DNA from: Epilithonimonas sp. JDS | GTDB taxonomy: Bacteria > Bacteroidota > Bacteroidia > Flavobacteriales > Weeksellaceae | NCBI RefSeq assembly: GCF_021261315.1 | Contig: NZ_JAJSAX010000002.1 | Coordinates: 372,001-436,000 of the forward strand | Length of the DNA: 64,000 nucleotides | Direction: 5' to 3' | Shown: piece by piece, positions 32,547 to 42,471 of the stretch | Numbering within the stretch: the stretch's first letter is position 1 | Layout: each line of letters begins with the position of its first letter | The notes under the pieces: model-generated | What the model saw: the letters and a program-made list of their open reading frames with translations, nothing else | Told to the model about the DNA's origin: nothing | Databases searched by the model: none | Position numbers and translations under genes: made by a program

Positions 32547-33473
32547 TTAAAACTTCAAATCTCCATTCACATCTCTTACAGCTTTTGCGGCTTCTGCAAA
32601 CTTCGCTTTTTCTTCTTCTGTCAAAGTAATGTCAACAATCTTCTCAACACCATCTTTTCCGATGATTGCAGGAACACCAAGACAGATGTCGCTTTCGCCA
32701 TATTCGCCATCAAGCATCAATGAACATGGGATCATTTTCTTCTGGTCACAAAGGATGGACTGAACCATTACAGAAACTGCTGCGCCTGGTGCATACCACG
32801 CAGAAGTTCCTAATAATTTGGTCAGTGTTGCACCACCAACTTTAGTTTCTTCGATAACGTTGGCTTTTTGCTCATCATTTAAAAATTCTGAAACTGGAAC
32901 ACCATTTCTGGTTGCTTTGCTGAAAAGTGGCAACATTCCTGTGTCAGAATGAGCTGCGATTACCATTCCGTCTACATCAGAGATTGGAGACTCCAACGCT
33001 TCTGCCAATCTGTATTTGAATCTGGCAGAGTCCAGAGCACCACCCATTCCGATGATTCTCTCTTTTGGAAGTCCAGATGTTTTGTGCACCAAATAGGCCA
33101 TTGTATCCATTGGATTGGACACCACGATGATGATCACGTCTGGCGAATGTTTTACCAAGTTTTGAGTCACTTCTTTTACGATTCCAGCGTTGATGCCGAT
33201 CAATTCTTCTCTTGTCATTCCCGGTTTTCTTGGGATTCCGGAAGTGATCACGGCTACTTTGGAACCTGCAGTTTTGGAGTAATCTCCTGTTGTTCCTGTA
33301 ATTTTGGTATCAAAACCATTAAGAGAAGCGGTTTGCATAAGATCCATTGCTTTTCCTTCCGCAAAACCTTCTTTGATGTCTACCAAAACAACTTCTGCTG
33401 CAAAATCTTTCATTGCAATATACTCTGCACAACTAGCTCCTACTGCGCCAGCGCCAACTACGGTAACTTTCAT
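32547..33473 (-). CDS. mdh: Malate dehydrogenase
   Basis: NAD-dependent malate/oxaloacetate enzyme of the TCA cycle, 308 residues, of the lactate dehydrogenase-like bacterial type. NAD motif GAGAVGASCAEYIA at the N-terminus, RKPGMTREEL with the mobile-loop arginines, NPMDTMAYLVHK, catalytic histidine in AAHSDTGMLPL, and the GYGE-like DGEYGESDICLGVPAIIG near the C-terminus. RKPGM and the Arg in the substrate loop support malate over lactate. Divergent from pfkA, 257 bases apart. Confidence 0.96.
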   Translation of the reverse strand: MKVTVVGAGAVGASCAEYIAMKDFAAEVVLVDIKEGFAEGKAMDLMQTASLNGFDTKITGTTGDYSKTAGSKVAVITSGIPRKPGMTREELIGINAGIVKEVTQNLVKHSPDVIIIVVSNPMDTMAYLVHKTSGLPKERIIGMGGALDSARFKYRLAEALESPISDVDGMVIAAHSDTGMLPLFSKATRNGVPVSEFLNDEQKANVIEETKVGGATLTKLLGTSAWYAPGAAVSVMVQSILCDQKKMIPCSLMLDGEYGESDICLGVPAIIGKDGVEKIVDITLTEEEKAKFAEAAKAVRDVNGDLKF

Positions 33474-33702
33474 AATGTAATTTTTATTTGTTTTTTAGAT
33501 TACGGAATCCTGCGATTTCGTAATTGTTTGTTTATTGTTTAAAATTTTATTTTGTATTGCTCGTAAATATAATAAAACTTCCAGAGCCTGAGAAAAATTT
33601 AATTCTAACTTTTATCATATTTTCAAATGCCTGATTTAGTTGATCTATGATATAATTTCCTGCATAATATTAAAGTCATTCTTTAATATGATTCCTATTT
33701 CG

Positions 33703-33710
33703 TAAATTTG
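33703..33710 (+). promoter_or_regulatory. -7 promoter box for pfkA
   Basis: TAAATTTG, exact TAnnTTTG match, 20 bases before the pfkA ATG, giving a short leader that would cover pfkA and gap. Confidence 0.5.
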
Positions 33711-33730
33711 CTCTGAAAAAAATTGAAAAT

Positions 33731-34717
33731 ATGTCAGAAAACAACATAAAATCTATTGCGGTTTTTACTTCCGGAGGCGATGCTCCCGGGATGAATGCTG
33801 CACTTAGAGCTGTTGTAAGAACAGCAAATTACTACAATATAGACTGTTACGGAATCCGAGAAGGTTACAATGGTCTGATTGCCGGTGATGTTATTAAAAT
33901 GGGACCACGTTCCGTAAAAAATATTATTAACCAAGGCGGAACGATTCTGAAATCTGCAAGATCGAAAGAATTTATGACGCCCGAAGGCAGAAAAAAAGCT
34001 TTTGAACAATGCCAGAAATTAGGCATTGATGCTTTGGTTTGTATCGGAGGAGACGGAAGTTTCACCGGTGCAAAGGTCTTCAATGAAGAGTTTGGAATCA
34101 AAGTAATTGGTGTTCCGGGAACTATCGATAATGATATTTTCGGGACTGATAAAACAATTGGTTACGACACTGCTCTTAATACAGCCATGGATGCGATCGA
34201 TAAAATCCGTGATACTGCAACTTCCCACAACAGAGTTTTCTTTGTAGAAGTAATGGGACGTGACGCAGGATTTATCGCCTTAAACAGCGGGATTGCAACC
34301 GGAGCATTAGACATTCTGATTCCTGAAAGAAAAGACAGTTTGGAAGATCTTTTCAGCACTTTCAGAACGGCGGAAAAAGTTGGTAAATCATCCAGCATTG
34401 TGGTTGTTGCAGAAGGCGAAGAATTAGCAAGTATTTATGACCTGGCAAAAGCTACTAAAGAAGAATTCCCTAATTATGATATCCGTGTAACCATTCTTGG
34501 ACACATCCAACGAGGAGGCTCGCCAAGTTGTGCAGACAGAGTGCTTGCCAGCAATCTTGGTTACGGCGCTGTAGTAGGACTGATGGAAGGAAAAAACAAA
34601 GTAATGGTGGGAATGCAATCGAACAAAATCGTTTACACACCGATCGAGGAAGCCATCAAAAAACATAACGAAATTGACAAGGATCTGCTTAAAATAGCGG
34701 AAATTCTTGCTATGTAA
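33731..34717 (+). CDS. pfkA: ATP-dependent 6-phosphofructokinase
   Basis: Glycolytic kinase of 328 residues converting fructose-6-phosphate to the 1,6-bisphosphate. TSGGDAPGMNAALR at the N-terminus; ATP-site GGDGSFTGA, where the glycine after GGD favours ATP over pyrophosphate; substrate loop GTIDNDIFGTDKTIGYDTA with the catalytic Asp; EVMGRDAGFIAL; and ILGHIQRGGSPSCADRV. Followed 57 bases later by gap on the same strand, so a glycolytic operon is likely. Confidence 0.97.
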   Translation: MSENNIKSIAVFTSGGDAPGMNAALRAVVRTANYYNIDCYGIREGYNGLIAGDVIKMGPRSVKNIINQGGTILKSARSKEFMTPEGRKKAFEQCQKLGIDALVCIGGDGSFTGAKVFNEEFGIKVIGVPGTIDNDIFGTDKTIGYDTALNTAMDAIDKIRDTATSHNRVFFVEVMGRDAGFIALNSGIATGALDILIPERKDSLEDLFSTFRTAEKVGKSSSIVVVAEGEELASIYDLAKATKEEFPNYDIRVTILGHIQRGGSPSCADRVLASNLGYGAVVGLMEGKNKVMVGMQSNKIVYTPIEEAIKKHNEIDKDLLKIAEILAM

Positions 34718-34753
34718 TTCGTCAAATTTTCGTAAATTTATAGTACAAAATAA

Positions 34754-35779
<1,026 letters not shown>

Positions 35780-35801
35780 TCTGAATCATTCAATAAAACT
35801 G

Positions 35802-35832
35802 AAACCTTTCAATTCATTTTGGAAGGTTTTAT
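35802..35832 (+). terminator. Terminator after gap
   Basis: Stem AAACCTT/AAGGTTT (35802-35808 with 35823-35829) followed by a T-rich tail, 22 bases after the gap stop. Confidence 0.8.
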
Positions 35833-35895
35833 TATTTTGATTAATGATAAAACTCACCGTCCTATTTTGGAGCAATAATTGTAACTTTATCCTAG

Positions 35896-37092
35896 ATGGA
35901 CAAATCAATTCTACAACCTCGATTCAGGGATTCAGCACATTTCAAAAACTTTTGGGAAACCGGAAACGGCAAACAGCTCATCGAATTTTCCGGCGCAGAA
36001 GTCAGTTTTAAAGATTTCGATAAATTTTCTAAATATTATTATCACGTTGATGAAATTGGAGATCAAGTCGTAAAAGATATTTACTTCACACAATCCTTTC
36101 CTGAAGCTTCAAAACAAATTGAAAACTATATCCGGAATGGCGTTTCTGAAAACGATGATGTTCCAGAAAGTGTCAAATTACTTTTTGGGCAAACACAGTC
36201 AGTTCCAGATTGGGTAGATTTTGAATTGATAAAAAGTGGCGCAGAACTCTGTATGCGTTGCAATGTGGATTCTTTGATTTCACTGAGAGATTATTGTTTA
36301 ATTGGTGGCTACGATTATGCCTATCTCAACAAACCATTGATTGTAACTGAGGCCTTGAAAAAAGGAGCGGTCAAACGCCTATCCGAGACGTTGGATTTTT
36401 GGGTTAATGTTACCCGAACCGACTCACTTCTCACCCACCGAAAAGGTTATGAATTTGCCATCAAAACGAGACTTATCCATTCCTACGCAAGACTTTCCAT
36501 CAAGAAGCATTATAAAAATTGGGACACGAAAAACTGGGGAGAACCCATCAATTCCTGGGATATGATGGCAACTTACATCGGTTTCAGTCTGGTGTTTTTA
36601 TACAGTTTAAAAAAATTAGGAAACACATTTTCTGAGCAAGAAGAAAAAGGTCTTTTTCAACTTTGGAAATATGTCGGCTATTTGTTGGGAATTCCAGAGG
36701 AACTTCTACCCGATGACAAAAAGCAAGCGACAGAATATTTCTATCTATGGACTTCTGTGCAACCTTCAGCGGACAAAGATTCCGTTTTGCTAGCACATTC
36801 GTTATTAAATGAATCTTTGGAGAATCCTATACTTAAATTTGATTTTCAAAGGCGAAACCTACGTTATCTTCACATCTGTTGCACTTGGTTTTTGTTGGAC
36901 GATGAAGTTTGTGAAAGATTGGAAATTCCGAAAGTGAAAAACAGAAACCTATTTCCTGTTTCAAAAAAGATTTTCAATAAAATCTATGAAAAGACAATCA
37001 GCCGAGAAGCACGAATAAAGAAAGGAAATAAAGACCAAATGAAAGTTCTGACGGATTATTTGAACATAACAAAAAATTCAAATTTTCATTAA
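35896..37092 (+). CDS. MpaB/Lcp-type oxygenase-like protein (DUF2236)
   Basis: Protein of 398 residues resembling the oxygenase MpaB / latex clearing protein family (DUF2236), haem b proteins. The recognisable parts are KGAVKRLSETLDFWVNVTRT and LTHRKGYEFAIKTRLIHSYA, with the RLIHSYAR histidine as candidate haem ligand, and WDMMATYIGFSLVFLYSLKK. No signal peptide. Substrate unknown; members oxidise diverse compounds or have unproven activity. It lies between gap and recA on the same strand, with a terminator before it, so it probably has its own promoter. Confidence 0.8.
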   Translation: MDKSILQPRFRDSAHFKNFWETGNGKQLIEFSGAEVSFKDFDKFSKYYYHVDEIGDQVVKDIYFTQSFPEASKQIENYIRNGVSENDDVPESVKLLFGQTQSVPDWVDFELIKSGAELCMRCNVDSLISLRDYCLIGGYDYAYLNKPLIVTEALKKGAVKRLSETLDFWVNVTRTDSLLTHRKGYEFAIKTRLIHSYARLSIKKHYKNWDTKNWGEPINSWDMMATYIGFSLVFLYSLKKLGNTFSEQEEKGLFQLWKYVGYLLGIPEELLPDDKKQATEYFYLWTSVQPSADKDSVLLAHSLLNESLENPILKFDFQRRNLRYLHICCTWFLLDDEVCERLEIPKVKNRNLFPVSKKIFNKIYEKTISREARIKKGNKDQMKVLTDYLNITKNSNFH

Positions 37093-37131
37093 TTTTCAAT
37101 TGATAAATTAAAATCGCAAACTAAAATAATA

Positions 37132-37163
37132 TTGGATTTTGATTTTAAAATTCCGTATTTTTG
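37132..37163 (+). promoter_or_regulatory. recA promoter (-33 and -7 elements)
   Basis: TTG at 37132-37134 and TATTTTTG at 37156-37163, 21 bases apart. This is the best complete match in the window to the Bacteroidota -33/-7 pattern, ending 20 bases before the recA ATG. A LexA-type SOS box was not recognised. Confidence 0.6.
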
Positions 37164-37182
37164 AGAATAATTTTTTGACATA

Positions 37183-38184
37183 ATGAGTACAAACGACGAT
37201 AAGAAAAAAGCACTACAACTGGTGCTGGAAAAACTAGATAAAACCTACGGAAAAGGTACCGTAATGACATTAGGCGAGGATTCTGTGGACCACACGATAG
37301 AAGTAATTCCATCGGGTTCATTGGGAATTGACCTGGCTTTAGGTGTTGGCGGCTATCCAAGAGGAAGAGTGATCGAAATCTACGGACCAGAATCTTCCGG
37401 TAAAACAACATTGACTTTACACGCCATTGCGGAAGCTCAAAAAACTGGAGGAATCGCAGCTTTCATAGATGCTGAGCACGCATTCGACAGAAGCTACGCT
37501 GCAAAATTGGGTGTGGATCTTGAAAACTTGATCATCTCTCAACCAGACAATGGTGAGCAAGCTTTGGAAATTGCTGACAATTTGATCAGATCAGGTGCAA
37601 TTGACATCGTGGTGATCGATTCCGTTGCCGCTTTGACGCCGAAAGCAGAGATCGAAGGTGAAATGGGAGATTCGAAAATGGGTCTTCATGCAAGATTGAT
37701 GTCTCAGGCTTTGAGAAAATTGACCGGTTCGATCTCAAGAACAAAATGTACCGTGATCTTCATCAATCAGCTTCGTGAGAAGATCGGTGTGATGTTCGGA
37801 AATCCAGAAACGACAACTGGTGGAAACGCATTGAAATTCTACGCTTCTGTGAGAATTGACATCAGAAAAGCAAGTGCACCGATCAAGAATGGTGACGAAG
37901 CTGTTGGAAGCCGTGTAAAAGTGAAGGTTGTGAAAAACAAAGTTGCGCCACCTTTCAAAATGGCTGAATTCGACATTATGTATGGTGAAGGAATTTCTAA
38001 GTCTGGAGAGATCTTGGATACTGCAGTAGATCTTGCTGTAGTTAAGAAAAGTGGATCTTGGTTCAGCTACGAAGACACCAAATTAGGTCAAGGCCGTGAT
38101 GCTGTGAAAGACGTATTGAAAGACAATCCTGAACTTTCTGAAGAGATCGAAGGAAAAATCAGAGAGATTATCAAAAATAAATAA
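37183..38184 (+). CDS. recA: Recombinase A
   Basis: Strand-exchange ATPase of 333 residues for homologous recombination. Walker [11 protein letters not shown] (residues 68-77), the adenine region IDAEHAFD, Walker [12 protein letters not shown]1 loop [20 protein letters not shown], and L2 loop [20 protein letters not shown] followed by [12 protein letters not shown]. Short acidic C-terminus. No intein. Confidence 0.98.
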   Translation: MSTNDDKKKALQLVLEKLDKTYGKGTVMTLGEDSVDHTIEVIPSGSLGIDLALGVGGYPRGRVIEIYGPESSGKTTLTLHAIAEAQKTGGIAAFIDAEHAFDRSYAAKLGVDLENLIISQPDNGEQALEIADNLIRSGAIDIVVIDSVAALTPKAEIEGEMGDSKMGLHARLMSQALRKLTGSISRTKCTVIFINQLREKIGVMFGNPETTTGGNALKFYASVRIDIRKASAPIKNGDEAVGSRVKVKVVKNKVAPPFKMAEFDIMYGEGISKSGEILDTAVDLAVVKKSGSWFSYEDTKLGQGRDAVKDVLKDNPELSEEIEGKIREIIKNK

Positions 38185-38202
38185 CATCAAGGTTATATAA
38201 AA

Positions 38203-38232
38203 ACAAAGGCTGTGAAAATTTCACAGCCTTTT
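38203..38232 (+). terminator. Terminator after recA
   Basis: Stem AAAGGCTGTGAAA/TTTCACAGCCTTT (38203-38215 with 38217-38229) then T residues, 18 bases after the recA stop. It can also act for the convergent gene at 38237. Confidence 0.9.
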
Positions 38233-38236
38233 TGTT

Positions 38237-38896
38237 TTATTTGAAAAAATAAGTGAGTCCTAAACTTATGACCTGTTCTGATTTTTTCTTGGCAACATTC
38301 GCATCCAAAGTCGCAATTTCTTCCGGCGAATTTTTAAGATCCGGATACGCGTTGGATAATCCGATGTCATATTTCAAAGCAAGTTCCAGCTGACGTTTGT
38401 AACTGAAACCAACACCTGCTCCCAATCCTAAATTGAAAGAATTTGCTTTTCCGTAAGTTTCTGTTTTATAAGATTCTTTAGCCGGATTTTTCACTTTCTG
38501 ATCAATCAAAAAATTGAATCTTGGGCCAATCAATCCAAAAAACTCAGATTCTGCCTCGGAGAAATAGGCTTTGAAATTAACCGGAACGCTCAGATAATTA
38601 TTGGCATACACAGCGTGCTCCCAACCTTTTGCATCCTCGTATTTTTTATCGCCACCTTCTCCGGCTCCAAAATATAAAGCTTCCGCCTGAAGATAATATT
38701 GCTCGCCCGCACCAATCGGCACTTGGGCAACAAAACCTCCCAAGACGGAAATTCTGGCTCCTGAAGGATTGTGCGCATTTCTAACTCTGGAATATGTTCC
38801 TCCTACAACAGCACCGAATTCAGTTGACCTGAAGTCAATCTGTGCCTGAGATAATAATGACGAGAAAATCAGAGATGCAAAAAGGATCTTTTTCAT
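38237..38896 (-). CDS. Small outer-membrane beta-barrel protein (PorT-like)
   Basis: Protein of 219 residues. Signal peptide MKKILFASLIFSSLLSQAQ. The rest reads as an eight-stranded barrel of the outer-membrane protein beta-barrel (OMP_b-brl_2) family: FGAVVGGTYSRV, RISVLGGFVAQVPI, YYLQAEALYFG, YLSVPVNFKAYF, FGLIGPRFNFLID, FNLGLGAGVGFSYK, LELALKYDIGLSN and a final VISLGLTYFFK ending in phenylalanine. Such proteins are abundant in the group; a role in T9SS assembly is proven only for some PorT members. Confidence 0.82.
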   Translation of the reverse strand: MKKILFASLIFSSLLSQAQIDFRSTEFGAVVGGTYSRVRNAHNPSGARISVLGGFVAQVPIGAGEQYYLQAEALYFGAGEGGDKKYEDAKGWEHAVYANNYLSVPVNFKAYFSEAESEFFGLIGPRFNFLIDQKVKNPAKESYKTETYGKANSFNLGLGAGVGFSYKRQLELALKYDIGLSNAYPDLKNSPEEIATLDANVAKKKSEQVISLGLTYFFK

Positions 38897-38931
38897 GTGT
38901 GTGTTTTAAATATTTTCTGGCTCAAAATTAA

Positions 38932-38966
38932 ACAAAAAAAATGAGAAGCTCGGATAGAGCTTCTCA
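38932..38966 (-). terminator. Terminator after sucD
   Basis: Perfect 9-bp stem GAGAAGCTC/GAGCTTCTC (38943-38951 with 38957-38965) with a T-rich tail on the reverse strand. Confidence 0.88.
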
Positions 38967-39001
38967 AAATATACTTTATAGAAAGATTTTAGTCAATTAT
39001 A

Positions 39002-39874
39002 TTATGCTAAAACTTTCGCTACTGTTACTCCAATCTCTGCTGGAGAATCTACAACGTGAATTCCGTTTTCTGCCATGATAGCCATTTTTGCCTGTGCAGT
39101 ATCATCATCACCACCTACGATCGCACCTGCGTGACCCATTGTTCTTCCTTTCGGAGCTGTTTGTCCTGCGATGAAACCTACAACTGGTTTTGTAGAACCA
39201 CTCGCTTTGTACCATCTTGCAGCCTCAGCTTCCAAAGATCCACCGATCTCACCGATCATTACAACCGCTTCAGTTTCCGGATCGTTGATGAACAATTCCA
39301 AAGCCTCTTTTGTAGTTGTTCCAATGATTGGATCTCCACCAATTCCGATTGCTGTAGAAACTCCGAAACCAGCTTTCACAACTTGATCTGCTGCTTCGTA
39401 AGTTAAAGTTCCAGATTTTGAAACGATACCAACTTTTCCTTTTTTGAAAACGAAACCTGGCATTATTCCAATTTTAGCTTCGTCTGAAGTGATGATACCA
39501 GGACAGTTTGGACCAATCAAACGAACGTCTCTGTCTTGGATATAATCCTTAACTTTTACCATATCAGCAACAGGAATCCCTTCTGTGATACATACAATAA
39601 CTTTGATACCTGCCTCAGCAGCTTCCATTACAGCATCTGCAGCAAATGCAGGCGGTACGAAAATAATACTCACATTAGCTCCTGCTTTCTCTACAGCTTC
39701 TGCCACAGAATTGAAAACCGGCTTACCAAGGTGCTCAGAACCTCCTTTTCCCGGAGTTACACCACCAACAACGTTGGTTCCGTAATCGATCATTTGACCT
39801 GCGTGGAAAGTACCTTCGTTACCTGTAAATCCTTGTACGATAACTTTAGAATCTTTGTTTACTAATACTGACAT
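39002..39874 (-). CDS. sucD: Succinyl-CoA synthetase alpha subunit
   Basis: TCA cycle enzyme subunit of 290 residues. CoA-binding N-terminal domain with [65 protein letters not shown]; and the phosphorylated His248 in [13 protein letters not shown]. The beta subunit gene sucC is not adjacent, as is common in Bacteroidota. It lies downstream of the lipid A genes but has its own promoter box 44 bases before the start. Confidence 0.97.
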   Translation of the reverse strand: MSVLVNKDSKVIVQGFTGNEGTFHAGQMIDYGTNVVGGVTPGKGGSEHLGKPVFNSVAEAVEKAGANVSIIFVPPAFAADAVMEAAEAGIKVIVCITEGIPVADMVKVKDYIQDRDVRLIGPNCPGIITSDEAKIGIMPGFVFKKGKVGIVSKSGTLTYEAADQVVKAGFGVSTAIGIGGDPIIGTTTKEALELFINDPETEAVVMIGEIGGSLEAEAARWYKASGSTKPVVGFIAGQTAPKGRTMGHAGAIVGGDDDTAQAKMAIMAENGIHVVDSPAEIGVTVAKVLA

Positions 39875-39917
39875 TTTTTTATTGTAATTTATTGATTTTA
39901 TAAAACTTTGTTATTCG

Positions 39918-39925
39918 CAAAAATA
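39918..39925 (-). promoter_or_regulatory. -7 promoter box for sucD
   Basis: Reverse strand TATTTTTG, exact TAnnTTTG match, 44 bases before the sucD ATG. Confidence 0.45.
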
Positions 39926-39984
39926 ACGATAATAATCCAAAAATTTCTTGTAATCAATAATTTTTTAGATTAATAAAATATGAT

Positions 39985-40887
39985 TTACTTCAGATTTTTG
40001 AGTTTTACTTCTTTTCTTAGGTAATCTCTGAACTCTTCCGCGATAGGTCCAAAGTACGTTCCTTTTTTCAAATCTCTGTTGACCCCACATTTCGCAAGAA
40101 GAACAGTTCCTTTTTCGATTCTTACGCCAGAAGCCATTCCGACTTGTCCCCAGATTGTCACTTCATCCTCGATGATGCAGCAGCCGGCGATTCCGGTTTG
40201 AGAAGCGATGAGACATTTTTTACCAACAATTGTATCGTGACCAATCTGGATCTGATTGTCCAGAATACTTCCTTCGCCAATAATTGTTGGATCCGTCACG
40301 CCTCTATCGATGGTGCAACCGTTTCCGATCTCTACATTATTTTCGATGATGACGTTTCCGACTGAGATCAGTCTGTCGAAATTTCCGTTGAGTTTTCTGT
40401 AATAAAATGCGTCACCACCTAAAACAGTGTTGGCCTGGATAATCACATTATCACCGATTACTGTTCTGTCTCCAATCACGACATTCGGGAAAATGTGGCA
40501 GTTCTTTCCTATTTTCACTTCGTTTCCAATTACGACTGAAGGATGTATGAAGGTTCCGTCTCCAACTTCCAGGTCGTGAAGTTCTTCTCTAAAGTTTGAT
40601 ATTCTTGTGAAATGTATATTGATCTTATTAAAATCCCTGAAAGGATCATCGGAAACCAAAAGTGCTTTTCCTGCCGGGCATTCTACTTCCTTATCTATTA
40701 AAATAATTGTAGCGTTGGAATTGAGCGCTTTGTCGTAATATTTTGGATGGTTGACGAAGACAATTTCTCCGGCTTTTACCATATGGATTTCGTTGGTTCC
40801 TAAGACTGGGAAATCTTCTGGGCCGATGTATTTTGCATTGATGATATCAGCAATGGTCTTGAGTTGTTGTGGCTGATTGAATGTCAT
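39985..40887 (-). CDS. Second LpxD-like acyltransferase
   Basis: Left-handed beta-helix acyltransferase of 300 residues, a paralogue of LpxD at 43915. An N-terminal domain ([18 protein letters not shown]) precedes about nine hexapeptide-repeat coils ([20 protein letters not shown] and onwards). The catalytic histidine equivalent is kept in [20 protein letters not shown]. The closing [20 protein letters not shown] and the short C-terminus differ from LpxD. It could act on lipid A precursors or another acyl or sugar substrate; substrate unknown. It sits after efp with a 201-base gap holding a dispersed repeat, so it may have its own expression. Confidence 0.85.
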   Translation of the reverse strand: MTFNQPQQLKTIADIINAKYIGPEDFPVLGTNEIHMVKAGEIVFVNHPKYYDKALNSNATIILIDKEVECPAGKALLVSDDPFRDFNKINIHFTRISNFREELHDLEVGDGTFIHPSVVIGNEVKIGKNCHIFPNVVIGDRTVIGDNVIIQANTVLGGDAFYYRKLNGNFDRLISVGNVIIENNVEIGNGCTIDRGVTDPTIIGEGSILDNQIQIGHDTIVGKKCLIASQTGIAGCCIIEDEVTIWGQVGMASGVRIEKGTVLLAKCGVNRDLKKGTYFGPIAEEFRDYLRKEVKLKNLK

Positions 40888-40889
40888 AG

Positions 40890-40930
40890 TTTGATATTAG
40901 AATTTAGACATTAGATGTTAGATTTTAGAT
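40890..40930. repeat. ATTAGAxxTTAGA short words
   Basis: TATTAGAATTTAGACATTAG followed by ATGTTAGATTTTAGAT, the reverse-oriented relative of the words before uvrA (18527-18561), just upstream of the LpxD-like gene. Confidence 0.45.
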
Positions 40931-40957
40931 AAGAATCGTCTTAATGATTACGAATCT

Positions 40958-41037
40958 GCAGCCCGACTTGAACGAAGCTCTTTTTGTGAGGAGGAACGAC
41001 GAGCAAAAAAGCGGGAGTGGAAGGCGGAAAAGCTGCC
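40958..41037. repeat. GCAGC/GCTGC dispersed repeat, copy 2
   Basis: From GCAGCCCGACTTGAACGAAG to GGAAGGCGGAAAAGCTGCC, same outer blocks as 22458-22522 (opposite orientation) and 60552-60669. The interior pairs CTCTTTTTGT with AGCAAAAAAG around a GGAGGAACGACG loop. Confidence 0.8.
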
Positions 41038-41088
41038 ATAAAAAAACGAAAGCTGGAAAACTTAATGCTTCCAGCTTCCTGCTATATT

Positions 41089-41652
41089 TTATTTTACTCT
41101 TTCCAAGTAAGAACCGTCTTCTGTACTGATTTTGATTTTGTCGCCTGGCTCGATGAATAATGGAACCATTACTCTTGCACCTGTTTCTACGATTGCATTT
41201 TTCAGTGCGTTGGTTGCTGTGTTTCCTTTCACGCCTGGATCAGCTTCTACCACTTCCAGATAAACTGATTGTGGAAGTTCCGCAGAAAGTGGCGTTTCGT
41301 CCGCTTCTTTCAGGATGATGGTTACTTCCTCTCCCGCTTTCATGAACTGGGAATTTTCAATCATTTCTTTATCAAGGTAAAGTTGAGAGAAATCGTCGTT
41401 GTTCATAAAGTGGAATCCATTCTCGTCATCATACAGATACTGGAATTTTCTTGTGATCACTTTTACTTCGTCGATCTTGTGACCTGCGGAGAATGTGTTG
41501 TCCAATACTTTTCCGTTGGTTACAGATTTTAATTTTGTTCTTACGAAAGCAGGACCTTTTCCTGGTTTTACGTGTAGAAACTCGATTACTTTGAAAATAT
41601 CATTGCTGAATTCGATGCAAAGTCCTTTTCTAATATCGTTGCTTGTTGCCAT
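41089..41652 (-). CDS. efp: Elongation factor P
   Basis: Translation factor of 187 residues that relieves ribosome stalling at proline stretches. Three beta-barrel domains; domain I loop LHVKPGKGPAFVRTKLKS contains Lys32, the position modified in other species. Domain II has FMNNDDFSQLYLDKEMI, domain III ends AVVETGARVMVPLF-like IVETGARVMVPLFIEPGDKI and KISTEDGSYLERVK. No modification gene (epmA, epmB, or a rhamnosyltransferase) is seen in the window. Sits within the lipid A cluster, directly after lpxA (27-base gap). Confidence 0.97.
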   Translation of the reverse strand: MATSNDIRKGLCIEFSNDIFKVIEFLHVKPGKGPAFVRTKLKSVTNGKVLDNTFSAGHKIDEVKVITRKFQYLYDDENGFHFMNNDDFSQLYLDKEMIENSQFMKAGEEVTIILKEADETPLSAELPQSVYLEVVEADPGVKGNTATNALKNAIVETGARVMVPLFIEPGDKIKISTEDGSYLERVK

Positions 41653-41679
41653 TAGTTATATATAAACTTGTATTATTTT

Positions 41680-42468
41680 TTATTCTTTGTTGGATCCGTA
41701 TCCTTTTACAATTCCTCTTGGAGAATTCTGGATGAATGTAATAATCTCATCTCTTTCCATTGTTGGAAGCATTTCTTTTTCGATGTATTCTATTGCCTGA
41801 GTCGTGTTCATCTTCATTTGAAAAACAGCTCTGTATATTTTTTGAATCTCGAAGATTTTATCGTTGGTAAAGCCTCTTCTTCTAAGACCAACAGAATTGA
41901 TTCCGGCGTAAGAAATTGGTTCTCTTGCTACTTTTACGTAAGGCGGAATATCTTTTCTGATCAATGAACCTCCGGAAATCATCACATGCTTTCCTATTTT
42001 GCCAAATTGCTGAACCGCAGAAAGTCCGCCCATTACAACAAAATCTCCAATTTCCACGTGACCTGCGATTCCACAGCCGTTTGCAATGATCACATTATCA
42101 CCTACGATGCAATCGTGAGCGATGTGAGAGGTCGCCATAATTAGACAGTTGTTTCCGACTTTAGTGTATCCCAAAGCTTTTGTACCACGGTTGATCGTGA
42201 CGCATTCTCTAAGCGTAGTTCCGTCGCCGATGATGACCTGAGTATCTTCTCCATCAAATTTAAGATCCTGTGGAACAGCACCAATGACAGTTCCAGGAAA
42301 AATTTTGCAGTTTTTCCCGATTTTTACATTTTCCATGATGGTCACATTTGGACCAATCCAGGTGTCGGAGCCAACAGTTACATTAGCACCAATGGTTGTA
42401 AAAGGTTCAATGGTTACATTTTTTCCAATTTTTGCGCGGGGATCTACTGCTGTAAGCTGATGAATCAT
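41680..42468 (-). CDS. lpxA: UDP-N-acetylglucosamine acyltransferase
   Basis: First step of lipid A synthesis, 262 residues. Left-handed beta-helix with hexapeptide repeats from the N-terminus (VDPRAKIGKNVTIEPFTTIG). The catalytic histidine is in ATSHIAHDCIVGDNVI. The C-terminal helical part has YAGINSVGLRRRGFTNDKIF, the conserved LpxA trimer signature (GlNxvGLkRRGf). Three bases separate it from the lpxC-fabZ stop. Confidence 0.97.
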   Translation of the reverse strand: MIHQLTAVDPRAKIGKNVTIEPFTTIGANVTVGSDTWIGPNVTIMENVKIGKNCKIFPGTVIGAVPQDLKFDGEDTQVIIGDGTTLRECVTINRGTKALGYTKVGNNCLIMATSHIAHDCIVGDNVIIANGCGIAGHVEIGDFVVMGGLSAVQQFGKIGKHVMISGGSLIRKDIPPYVKVAREPISYAGINSVGLRRRGFTNDKIFEIQKIYRAVFQMKMNTTQAIEYIEKEMLPTMERDEIITFIQNSPRGIVKGYGSNKE

Positions 42469-42471
42469 AGA

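Noticed and set aside
32949-33542. 197-codon forward frame antisense to mdh
   Set aside because: mdh has all catalytic motifs; the forward frame is rich in Cys, His and Ser as typical of antisense shadows.
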